The notes beneath the pieces were generated by a model, which ran no database searches, was not told where the DNA came from, and saw nothing but the letters and a program-made list of their open reading frames with translations. From a bacterium (lineage in GTDB: Bacteria > BMS3Abin14): 5,752 nucleotides of DNA. The stretch spans positions 881,358 through 887,109 of the forward strand of contig CP070682.1 of NCBI GenBank assembly GCA_020352595.1, read 5' to 3'. Positions 1 to 5,412 of the stretch are shown one piece after another. Every line of letters starts with the position of its first letter. Within the stretch, counting starts at the first letter, position 1. Position numbers and translations under genes: made by a program.

Positions 1-1156
1 ACTGGATGTCGTAGCAGATCTGAATGGCGATCCTGGCGAGGGGGGTGTTGAAAACCTTGATGCCCACACCCGGTTCGATATTGCTCTCGTTCCTCTCCGC
101 AGGCGTGATGTGGAGCTTGTCCTGGGTGTAGACATAGCCGCTGGGTGTAAAGAGAAAAGCGGTGTTGTAAAGCTTCCCCTCCCTCAGATTGGGGTGGGAT
201 CCCCCCACGATGTAGATACTGTATTTCATGGCCAGACCGCGCAGCATCTGAACGTAGCGCTCTGTCATTTCAGCCAGCTTGAGGACCGTTTCCCTCATGC
301 CGCTCTGGACGGCGTGGCAGCTGATGAGCTGGTAAGAGAAGTACTCCGGAAAGAGGAGAAAGTGGCAGTGGGAGGCGGAGGCCGTGTCGACGAAGAACTC
401 CACCGACTCCTCCATCTCCTCCCAGCACCTTATGGGTCTCATGAGGTACTGGGCCGCGCATATCCTGATCTGGCGGGCGGGGCGTTTGGGGACTCCGGAT
501 ATGGCGATCCGTGATTTTGCGATGTTGAACTCGGGGTTGGTCATCTCCAGATATGTGGAATAGTTGAGACTGGAAAAGTCCACCGTGATGTCCAGCTGGA
601 CCTTCTTGACCTGATATCCGGCCTTGAGATGGGAGTTGAGCGCCTGGTCCTTGAGCTCTCCCTGCACGACCTTCTTGACGTACTGATCGGCGGTCATCCT
701 TCCGGCGTGATCCCTGTAGCCCGGAATGCGGCCGTAGGCGATCATGCGCCTCAGATTGTAGCGCTTCATGAGCCGCTTGCGGCGTTCGTAGAGCATCCCG
801 GAGATGCCGAGCCTCTGATAATCCGGATGGACGGCCAGATCGGCCCCGTAAAGGGTGTCCCCAAGGTAGTTGTGCGTGCTGAAGGTCCCGGCGCCTGTTA
901 TCTCATCCACGGTGTACCAGTAGCTCTCGTCGTCCAGGCTGACGATGAGGGAGGTGGCGAACCCCACCACCTTTCCGTCGGCGATGGCAACGAACTGGCC
1001 CTCCCGGAAGGCGGCCAGCTGCATCTCGTAAAGGCGCTGGTCATACTCGAATTCAGGCGGATAGTCGGCGTAGGCCTCCTTGTTGCAGGCGAGCACACCC
1101 GGTATATCTTCCTGTTTCCAGCGGCGAACGGTTATTTTGGGACGTTTTCTGGACAT
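1..1156 (-). CDS. GNAT acetyltransferase-nitrilase (carbon-nitrogen hydrolase) fusion protein, C-terminus cut by window edge
   Basis: The visible 385 residues carry two domains. Residues about 7-190 are a GNAT N-acetyltransferase: motif A is seen as DLAVHPDYQRLGISGML (106-122), the acetyl-CoA loop being Q-R-L-G-I-S. From about residue 229 (RQIRICAAQYLMRP) a nitrilase-superfamily amidohydrolase begins. Its whole Glu-Lys-Cys triad is present: E271 in LFPEYFS, K347 in QDKLHIT, C381 in QICYDI. Known fusions of this type (Bacillus YhcX; the RimI-fused branch of the nitrilase superfamily) are a little over 500 residues, so about 130 residues are missing beyond position 1. The ATG at 1156 is preceded by TGAGG at a 9-nt spacing. 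Such hydrolases cleave or condense amide bonds through an acyl-cysteine intermediate; the substrate of this branch is not established. It lies 285 bp downstream of the decarboxylase operon on the same strand, so a shared role is possible but unproven. It is probably cytoplasmic, as no signal peptide is seen. Confidence 0.93.
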   Translation of the reverse strand, partial: MSRKRPKITVRRWKQEDIPGVLACNKEAYADYPPEFEYDQRLYEMQLAAFREGQFVAIADGKVVGFATSLIVSLDDESYWYTVDEITGAGTFSTHNYLGDTLYGADLAVHPDYQRLGISGMLYERRKRLMKRYNLRRMIAYGRIPGYRDHAGRMTADQYVKKVVQGELKDQALNSHLKAGYQVKKVQLDITVDFSSLNYSTYLEMTNPEFNIAKSRIAISGVPKRPARQIRICAAQYLMRPIRCWEEMEESVEFFVDTASASHCHFLLFPEYFSYQLISCHAVQSGMRETVLKLAEMTERYVQMLRGLAMKYSIYIVGGSHPNLREGKLYNTAFLFTPSGYVYTQDKLHITPAERNESNIEPGVGIKVFNTPLARIAIQICYDIQ

Positions 1157-1165
1157 GGTGGTTAA

Positions 1166-1170
1166 CCTCA
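1166..1170 (-). promoter_or_regulatory. Ribosome binding site of the GNAT-nitrilase gene
   Basis: TGAGG on the minus strand lies 9 nt before the ATG at 1156. It supports this start over internal ones: the residues that follow at once (KITVRRWKQEDIPGVL) are the expected first strand and helix of a GNAT domain. Confidence 0.6.
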
Positions 1171-1186
1171 ATTTTGGATTCGATCA

Positions 1187-1214
1187 ATCCAAGATCCGGG
1201 ATCTAAAATCCAAG
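1187..1214 (+). repeat. Degenerate heptamer array, consensus ATCCAAG, four units
   Basis: Four consecutive 7-bp units read ATCCAAG, ATCCGGG, ATCTAAA, ATCCAAG. The first and last are identical and the middle two share the ATC start. The same consensus appears in the opposite orientation at 1332-1359. Confidence 0.75.
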
Positions 1215-1331
1215 AAGGAAACTGCCAAGAAGCTGCTTCGGGTTTTCCTTTGATCGCTATTGTGCTCCCGTAAAACTCTCAAATAAAAGGTGGTCAGGTA
1301 ATAGAAAAGCCTTCAAACCTCCGGGATCGGC

Positions 1332-1359
1332 CTTGAATCTCGGACCTTGGATCCTGGAT
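1332..1359 (-). repeat. Degenerate heptamer array, consensus ATCCAAG on the minus strand, four units
   Basis: Read on the minus strand the units are ATCCAGG, ATCCAAG, GTCCGAG, ATTCAAG. Aligned unit by unit with the plus-strand array at 1187-1214, 20 of 28 positions match. The two arrays therefore form an imperfect inverted repeat with a spacer of about 117 bp. Confidence 0.72.
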
Positions 1360-1384
1360 CAGACATCCCTAAGCTCCACCAAGC

Positions 1385-1450
1385 CTCAAACCTCAAACCT
1401 CAAACATCAAACCCCAAACATCAAACATCAAACCTCAAACCTCAAACATC
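1385..1450. repeat. Tandem heptamer array, (C/A)TCAAAC, nine full units plus ATC
   Basis: Nine head-to-tail 7-bp units run from 1385 to 1447: five CTCAAAC, three ATCAAAC and one CCCAAAC, followed by a partial unit ATC. On the minus strand they read GTTTGAG or GTTTGAT. The array runs into the end of the PLP decarboxylase gene, whose TGA stop (1444-1442) is the TGA inside a GTTTGAG unit. Heptamer size combined with base changes only at unit positions 1 and 2 argues for expansion by slippage. Confidence 0.9.
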
Positions 1451-2731
1451 TCCCCCTATCTTCACCACCTTCGCCAGGGGCTTGATGAACTCCTGGCGCA
1501 GGCTCCAGGTGTAGGCACCCTGGTTGGGGAGCAGGAGGATGTCCCCCGGTTGAATATCCTCGCCGAAATAGGACCACCCCCATATGTCGTGGGGAGTGCA
1601 CAGGGACCCGGCGATCATGCAGGGCCTTTCGTCGAGGGAGGGGCGGCTCATGTTAATGACCGGAACGTAATCCTTCTCGTAACGCTCCCATCCGAGGATG
1701 TTCGTCCCCGCGTCGGTGACGACGAGGTCATCGGCTTTGCGGTCCACCACCGTGAGGAGGATGTGCATGGTCCTGTCGGCGATCCAGCGTCCGGGTTCGG
1801 CGTAGATCCTCAGGGGCGCGTGGGGAAAGATGTGCTCGACGAGGGCCCGCGCGATCTCCCTCGCGAAATCCTCGATAGCAGCCGCAGGAACGCGCTGCCT
1901 TGCCCGCAGGCGGGTGAGGGCGGACCCGTATTCGTAACCTTCCTCCAGGAGCCACTCTCCTCCCTCCGGCCAGTAACCTCCGCCGATGTCCAGGAACCTG
2001 AGGGTGGCGAGGAGCGAGGAGTCGATGGAGCCTATCTCCCCGCCCAGCCGGGCCAGAAAATCCACCTGGGCCTGAGGCGTCATGTTCCAGCTGGTGTGGA
2101 ACTGGATGCCCTGGACACGCACGGCCTTTTTTCCGGCCGAGGCGGCAAGGAAATCCGCCAGGGATGACAGGGGGATGCCGAATTTGCGCCACAGGCCCTG
2201 CTCGACGGTCGTCAACCTGATCCCGGCACCCACTGTGGTTCCTGCCCCGGAAGCGGCCTTTTCCAGGCGTTCCAGCTCCCCGAAACTGTCCAGGAGGACG
2301 GTGACCTTGCCGGCGTTGGCCGCTGCCAGTTCCAGTTCCCCTTCCGTTTTACCCGGACCACTGAAAAGGATGTGCTCGCACCCGGCACCGAGGGCCCTTT
2401 GAAGCTCCAAGCCGCTCGACACGTCCAGCCCCAGCCCTGCCTGGACGGCTGTGGCGGCCACGTCGGGGTGGTTGTTGCACTTCATGGCAAAAAAGGCTTC
2501 GAAATCCCTTATGTGGGACCGGAAGGCTCCCATGAATGCGCGCGCCCGTTCCTCCATCACGTCAGGCTCGTAAATATAAAGGGGAGTGCCAAAATCAGCG
2601 GCGGCTTGCCTGAAGATCCCGGCGCGGTCCAGAAAAGAAAGGACAAGGTCATGGATGTCCTTCTGCCAATTGCTGCTGAAAGGATGGGAGCGGCCGCTGG
2701 CGGGCTGGCATCCCCTGGATTTCATGGCCAT
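1442..2731 (-). CDS. Fold-type III PLP-dependent decarboxylase (diaminopimelate/ornithine decarboxylase family)
   Basis: The 429-residue protein has every landmark of the alanine racemase-like, group IV decarboxylase family. K84 in FFAMKCNN is the Schiff-base lysine, H212 in QFHTSW stacks on PLP, and LDIGGGY (247-253) and EPGR (312-315) bind the phosphate. C378 and D382 in LCTPHD are the partner-subunit residues, and Y407 lies in GAYTWSL. Family members are obligate dimers that decarboxylate diaminopimelate, ornithine, lysine or conjugated amino acids. The family C-E/D-x-x-D box reads C-T-P-H-D here, so the substrate cannot be assigned; a housekeeping LysA is unlikely given the operon. ATG 2731 overlaps the ATP-grasp stop by one base (TGATG), with GGAG 5 nt upstream. 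A GTG one codon earlier is also in frame. Tight coupling suggests that it acts on the product of the ligase or of the pyruvoyl decarboxylase. The last codons run into a heptamer repeat. Confidence 0.94.
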   Translation of the reverse strand: MAMKSRGCQPASGRSHPFSSNWQKDIHDLVLSFLDRAGIFRQAAADFGTPLYIYEPDVMEERARAFMGAFRSHIRDFEAFFAMKCNNHPDVAATAVQAGLGLDVSSGLELQRALGAGCEHILFSGPGKTEGELELAAANAGKVTVLLDSFGELERLEKAASGAGTTVGAGIRLTTVEQGLWRKFGIPLSSLADFLAASAGKKAVRVQGIQFHTSWNMTPQAQVDFLARLGGEIGSIDSSLLATLRFLDIGGGYWPEGGEWLLEEGYEYGSALTRLRARQRVPAAAIEDFAREIARALVEHIFPHAPLRIYAEPGRWIADRTMHILLTVVDRKADDLVVTDAGTNILGWERYEKDYVPVINMSRPSLDERPCMIAGSLCTPHDIWGWSYFGEDIQPGDILLLPNQGAYTWSLRQEFIKPLAKVVKIGGDV

Positions 2732-3258
2732 CACGACTCCATATGGATTTCGACCAGGCTTTCCAGCTCGACACCTTCCTCGTGGAGCGTGAACCTGCTC
2801 TCGGGCCGGAAAATAATGTGGCCGAGGATACGGGACCCATAGTCACCGGGCGGAAGGACGATCCTGTGCCCGGGACGGCGGTAAAGGGTTACCTCCACCA
2901 CCCGTGGGTCCGAAGGCAGCTCGCTGGTGTCGACATTTTTCAGCACTCCCGGTTCCCGTGCGAACAACCGCACGGCAGCCAGGGGCTGGAAGGTGTCCAG
3001 GTCCGGGAGGTCAGCTCCTTTCCCTTCCGCCATGTCGAGGGCGAGGCCGAGGGTGTCAACCCCCCCGCTGGCCTGGACCAGCCAGGGAAGGCAGTCACCC
3101 GCGGGACGCGGGGAAACTTCCAGAAAACAGGCTTTGCCTCTGTGGGAAATGAAATCCGCCATGAAGATGCCGGTCTCAAAGCCCAGGGATGTAGCCGCCA
3201 GGGCCAGCTGGCTCTCAAGGTCTCTTCGGGCGATGCCCGTCTCCACCCTGTCGGGAAT
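2731..3258 (-). pseudogene. C-terminal part of the ATP-grasp ligase, after the amber codon
   Basis: The reading frame continues directly after the amber with IPDRVETG and holds the metal-binding MADFISHRG and FLEVSPRPAGD segments, then a C-terminal domain of about 120 residues ending EIHMES. The only early in-frame start is GTG at 3246. It has no spaced Shine-Dalgarno site (AGG abuts it), so independent translation is doubtful. Its stop TGA overlaps the decarboxylase start. Confidence 0.6.
2737..2740 (-). promoter_or_regulatory. Ribosome binding site at the ATP-grasp/decarboxylase overlap
   Basis: GGAG on the minus strand lies 5 nt before ATG 2731 and 2 nt before GTG 2734. The spacing favours the ATG, giving a 1-nt stop/start overlap (TGATG) typical of translational coupling. 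Confidence 0.55.
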
Positions 3259-3261
3259 CTA
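3259..3261 (-). other. In-frame amber codon (TAG) inside the ATP-grasp gene
   Basis: The minus strand reads TAC TAG ATT CCC, so a stop is codon 251 between Y250 and I252, with the same frame coding on both sides. Single changes to CAG, AAG, GAG, TGG, TTG, TCG, TAT or TAC would restore the gene. The complete genes in the window end in TGA or TAA and none in TAG, which fits recoding but is too few to be evidence for it. Confidence 0.9.
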
Positions 3262-4011
3262 GTAAATGAAGGCGGTTCCGGTGCCCAGATGGGGGGAGAT
3301 GATCTTCCCGGCCAGCCTGACCAACTGCGCCCTTTGGCCAAAAAGTAGAAAGTCGCAGCTGTATTCGGGTCCGGCAAAGCTCTCCTCGGCAACGACGTCC
3401 TGTCTCGGGTCGAAATTGCCCCCCGGCATGAAATCCGCGGGATACATTCTCTTGTCGGGGTGATGAGCGAGCTTCCGCCTGATGGTCCTGAAAGCTTTCC
3501 GCGCGTCCTCCCGCTTGCGGCACCAGAACACGAGCTCGCTCCCCGAACCGGTCAGGGGCTTGAGGACGATAGGTAGACCGAGGCGATCCACGACGGCTTC
3601 AAGGGCTTCTTCGTCCCGCGCGATCTGTACGCGGGGGCAGGGGACGTCAGCCCCGATCCAGGCTCGCTTGGAGTGGAATTTGCTGCGGCTGATCCGTATG
3701 GCTTTTTCTTCCGCGAAAGGCAGCCCGCCGCGCTTGGCCAGAATGGAAGCCAGGGAAAGGGACTCGTCGTCGTAGCACGCGACGCCCGACAGGGTCACGT
3801 TGTTGCGGGCCACATGGGTGTCGAGGGCGCTCGCAACTCCTTTTGTGTCGTCGAAATCAGCGAGGACCTCTTCGGACGGATCGGGAGTGTCTTCCCGGGC
3901 CTTGAGACGAAGGCTCCTTTCAGTGAGGAAAAGAGCCCTCCCGGGATAGCGGCGCCTTACGAGGTCAACGTAATCGGGCGTGGTTCCCACCACGAGGACA
4001 CGCTTGTTCAT
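3259..4011 (-). CDS. N-terminal fragment of the ATP-grasp ligase, up to the amber codon
   Basis: If the amber is obeyed, this 250-residue product is made. It contains the pre-ATP-grasp domain and the lysine/glycine-rich ATP loop around K151, and ends at GTGTAFIY. It lacks the strands carrying D286 and E298 that hold the catalytic magnesium ions, so I infer that it would be inactive as a ligase on its own. Confidence 0.6.
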   Translation of the reverse strand: MNKRVLVVGTTPDYVDLVRRRYPGRALFLTERSLRLKAREDTPDPSEEVLADFDDTKGVASALDTHVARNNVTLSGVACYDDESLSLASILAKRGGLPFAEEKAIRISRSKFHSKRAWIGADVPCPRVQIARDEEALEAVVDRLGLPIVLKPLTGSGSELVFWCRKREDARKAFRTIRRKLAHHPDKRMYPADFMPGGNFDPRQDVVAEESFAGPEYSCDFLLFGQRAQLVRLAGKIISPHLGTGTAFIY

Positions 4012-4022
4012 CCGGACCGTCT

Positions 4023-4940
4023 TCAGGCCGCCCGCGCGGCAGTCCCGGCGGCCAGATAAAGAGGACGCTCCTGCAGGTGGAACATCTTTTTCCAGTTGAA
4101 ATCACCGCACAGGAAGTCCACTTCGCGGGTCCTCTCCTGGCAGGCCCGGTGCATGTGGTGCATGTTGATGACCTTGGCAACACCCGGGAACGATGGGTTC
4201 GTTCCGCCGGCAAGGAGGGTGTAAACCCCCTTGTACAGGACACCGATATCCACAGCCGCCACCTGTCCTTCCACCAGAGCGGTGGTGACGCGGAGCCATC
4301 CGCGGTCCTTGAAGAGCTGAACCATCTCGGCAAAACCCCAACTGAACCTGGGATCGCTGAAATAGGATTCAGCGCCGAAGCGCTGCACATTCATGGCTAT
4401 CATGAGGTCGAAATCGCCGGGATGGTCGTATCGCCACTCAAGGCCCCTGTCCGCGATAGACTGGATCTCCCTGCGCAGGCGCTTCTGGGATTTTCCCGAA
4501 AACTGACTCCAGTAGTTTTCCATGTCGTAGCCGTGCCGGGCCGGTGTGAAAAGGTAGCCGATCTCGTCCACGGAGGGTTGTTCCCCTGCATCCGTGAGGC
4601 AGCGCGGTGAGAGGTAGCGGATGTGATAAGGGCCCGGCACGGCATCGAGGAGACGGGTCACGTCGGAACCGGCGATGAAATTCTGTTCAAGCCAGGTTCT
4701 GCCGTGCCATGTTTCGCCCGGGAAAAAGGCATAGGCTCCCTGTTCCTCGACCCAGGACAGGGGCAGTAAGCCGGTGGGTCGGCCGTCTGCCTCCCCGGTG
4801 ATGAAGTGGATCGGACGTTGGAAATGGCGGTGGAAGCAGGCGCGAACCTCCCAGAGGTCCGTTACGACGTCCTCGGGCATGAGGCTCTCCCAGAGAAAAC
4901 GGGCCTCCTCCTGATCCTGGACCACACGCAACCTTTCCAT
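4023..4940 (-). CDS. GNAT/FemAB-like acyltransferase (Acetyltransf_6 type)
   Basis: The 305-residue protein has the double-GNAT-like layout of the Acetyltransf_6/FemAB-related family. An N-terminal half (about 1-135) begins with an N-terminal helix and includes GAYAFFPG. The hallmark basic helix SGKSQKRLRREIQ (148-160) follows. The C-terminal GNAT core has VEGQVAAVDIGVLYKG (223-238) and the closing motif LCGDFNWKKMF (277-287), a version of the family's G-D-x-x-Y/W-K box. Relatives transfer acyl or aminoacyl groups in exopolysaccharide, peptidoglycan and natural-product pathways; donor and acceptor cannot be read from the sequence. ATG 4940 starts 2 nt after the SpeD-like stop, and its strong SD (AAGGAG) lies in the last codons of that gene. 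ATP-grasp follows after 11 nt. No signal peptide or membrane span is seen, so it is cytoplasmic. In this operon it probably acylates the amine made upstream. The Ala/Arg-rich tail (AAGTAARAA) looks disordered. Confidence 0.85.
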   Translation of the reverse strand: MERLRVVQDQEEARFLWESLMPEDVVTDLWEVRACFHRHFQRPIHFITGEADGRPTGLLPLSWVEEQGAYAFFPGETWHGRTWLEQNFIAGSDVTRLLDAVPGPYHIRYLSPRCLTDAGEQPSVDEIGYLFTPARHGYDMENYWSQFSGKSQKRLRREIQSIADRGLEWRYDHPGDFDLMIAMNVQRFGAESYFSDPRFSWGFAEMVQLFKDRGWLRVTTALVEGQVAAVDIGVLYKGVYTLLAGGTNPSFPGVAKVINMHHMHRACQERTREVDFLCGDFNWKKMFHLQERPLYLAAGTAARAA

Positions 4941-4942
4941 GC

Positions 4943-5347
4943 TTATCTCCTTAAGGTCACGCTGGTTTCCACTCTGGATCCGCCAAAATAGTCTCTGGCG
5001 AAGGACGCCACGGTGTCAGGGTCATAAGGCTTGCAGCTGAAGACGTCCAGATAGGTCGTGTTCGTCAGGTTTGCGAAGTGGGCCGAGATGAGAGATGTTT
5101 CGATTAGCTGGACCATGGAGTACCCTGCGACCTTTTCGTCCTCGCCAAAATGCACGACCTGGGTCGGACCGAAGCGTTTCATCTCGATGAGATCGCAAAG
5201 CTCGACCACGAAGCGACGGATGGCGTCCGCGTCCCTGATGGTGTCCGGATCGCAGTCGTAGATGTCAATGGCTGTGGCGATGCCCCATACCTGCTCCGCG
5301 GCTGCTCTTTCGGCAATGCTCATTGGTACGGCCTGAGTTCCCAACAT
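4943..5347 (-). CDS. SpeD-family pyruvoyl-dependent decarboxylase proenzyme (AdoMet decarboxylase fold; substrate uncertain)
   Basis: The 134-residue protein matches class 1B AdoMet decarboxylase in length and core. Anchoring on the catalytic His aligns S77, S85, H90 and C105 with Ser55, Ser63, His68 and Cys83 of Thermotoga maritima SpeD (numbering from memory), with identical spacings of 8, 5 and 15. S85 should become the pyruvoyl group, giving a beta chain 1-84 and an alpha chain 85-134. Two departures are clear: cleavage would fall at Thr84-Ser85, with Glu one place earlier (IETSLISAHF), and the family's T-W-P-E after His is F-A-N-L. SpeD homologues without AdoMet activity that decarboxylate arginine or ornithine are reported in phages and many bacteria, including delta-proteobacteria, and this may be one. 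AdoMet decarboxylase remains possible. ATG 5347 was chosen for its AGGAGG 8 nt upstream; an in-frame TTG at 5365 would place the SD inside the gene. It leads a tight operon. Confidence 0.88.
   Translation of the reverse strand: MLGTQAVPMSIAERAAAEQVWGIATAIDIYDCDPDTIRDADAIRRFVVELCDLIEMKRFGPTQVVHFGEDEKVAGYSMVQLIETSLISAHFANLTNTTYLDVFSCKPYDPDTVASFARDYFGGSRVETSVTLRR
4947..4952 (-). promoter_or_regulatory. Ribosome binding site of the acyltransferase, embedded in the end of the SpeD-like gene
   Basis: AAGGAG on the minus strand is 6 nt before ATG 4940 and spans the last sense codons (TTA AGG AGA TAA) of the preceding gene. It fixes the start and indicates translational coupling. Confidence 0.85.
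5093..5098 (-). other. Predicted self-cleavage site (Thr84-Ser85) of the SpeD-like proenzyme
   Basis: Codons ACA (5098-5096) and TCT (5095-5093) encode Thr84 and Ser85. In the family, serinolysis at this serine makes the pyruvoyl cofactor. Ser85 is chosen over Ser88 because it lies exactly 5 residues before H90 and 8 after S77, as in SpeD. Confidence 0.6.
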
Positions 5348-5355
5348 TTCACATT

Positions 5356-5361
5356 CCTCCT
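5356..5361 (-). promoter_or_regulatory. Ribosome binding site of the SpeD-like gene
   Basis: AGGAGG on the minus strand lies 8 nt before ATG 5347. An out-of-frame ATG lies only 1 nt from it and is followed at once by TGA, so it is not a likely start. The 65-nt gap (5412-5348) upstream holds no recognisable promoter or terminator. Confidence 0.85.
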
Positions 5362-5412
5362 GCAATTAAGGTTACTCACTGCAGCCTTGCCGCTTGAGGG
5401 CGTTGGGGCTGA

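Larger units (their letters stand above)
1157..1441. other. 285-bp intergenic gap made largely of degenerate heptamer repeats
   Basis: This is the only large non-coding stretch in the window and is clearly more AT-rich than its flanks. It holds three 7-bp-periodic arrays (1187-1214, 1332-1359, 1385-1450), described separately. It also holds seven GATC sites (starting at 1182, 1193, 1200, 1252, 1325, 1350 and 1357), four of which fall in two pairs spaced exactly 7 bp. I found no convincing rho-independent terminator for the upstream operon and no good sigma70 promoter for the GNAT-nitrilase gene. The length still suggests that the downstream gene has its own promoter. Confidence 0.7.
2731..4011 (-). 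pseudogene. ATP-grasp ligase gene interrupted by a single in-frame amber codon
   Basis: Read through the TAG at 3261-3259, this is a 426-codon ATP-grasp protein, the usual length for carboxylate-amine ligases. Residues 1-100 form a Rossmann-like pre-ATP-grasp domain (RVLVVGTTPDYVDLV). The ATP-binding part follows: VLKPLTGSGSE (149-159) is the lysine plus glycine-rich loop and AEESFAGPEYSCDF (208-221) the adenine/metal side. After the amber (codon 251), D286 in MADFISHRG and E298 in FLEVSPRPAGD supply the Mg sites; Ser300 stands where Asn is usual. The enzymes join a carboxylate to an amine via an acyl phosphate. ATG 4011 follows the acyltransferase stop by 11 nt and has only a weak SD (GAAG). 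No frameshift is seen, and both halves are well preserved, so the lesion is recent, an assembly error, or tolerated by readthrough or recoding. Confidence 0.88.

Noticed and set aside
629..1165. Plus-strand open frame of 178 codons opposite the GNAT domain
   Set aside because: The minus strand gives a complete GNAT domain with motif A and an RBS; the plus frame has no recognisable motif.
1222..1240. Sigma54-like site TGGCAG upstream of the GNAT-nitrilase gene (minus strand)
   Set aside because: The -24 half is fair but the -12 half reads TTCTT instead of TTGCA, so the essential GC is missing.
1224..1250. Plus-strand hairpin GAAG-CTG-CTTC followed by GGGTTTTCC as a terminator
   Set aside because: The stem is only 4 bp, the T run is short, and no plus-strand gene ends here.
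1260..1310. Sigma70 promoter candidates (TTGAGA followed by ACAATA; CTGACC followed by TTTACG) on the minus strand
   Set aside because: The first pair is spaced about 13 nt and the second matches too few consensus bases; neither can be supported.
1385..1450. CRISPR array
   Set aside because: The units are 7-bp contiguous repeats without spacers, so this is a tandem repeat.
1550..2167. Long plus-strand open frames opposite the PLP decarboxylase, such as a 205-codon frame here
   Set aside because: They are antisense shadows of a GC-rich gene. Their translations show no family motifs, while the minus strand encodes a full set of catalytic residues.
2743..3348. Plus-strand open frame of 201 codons opposite the ATP-grasp C-terminal part
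   Set aside because: It spans the amber site on the opposite strand but has no recognisable domain; the minus-strand ATP-grasp motifs explain the region.
5349..5354. ATG immediately followed by TGA just before the SpeD-like start, as a possible regulatory minimal ORF
   Set aside because: It lies only 1 nt from the Shine-Dalgarno core, too close for efficient initiation, and a six-base pattern can arise by chance.
5348..5365. In-frame TTG start at 5365 for the SpeD-like gene
   Set aside because: It would put the AGGAGG inside the coding region and leave the start without an RBS; ATG 5347 has ideal spacing.
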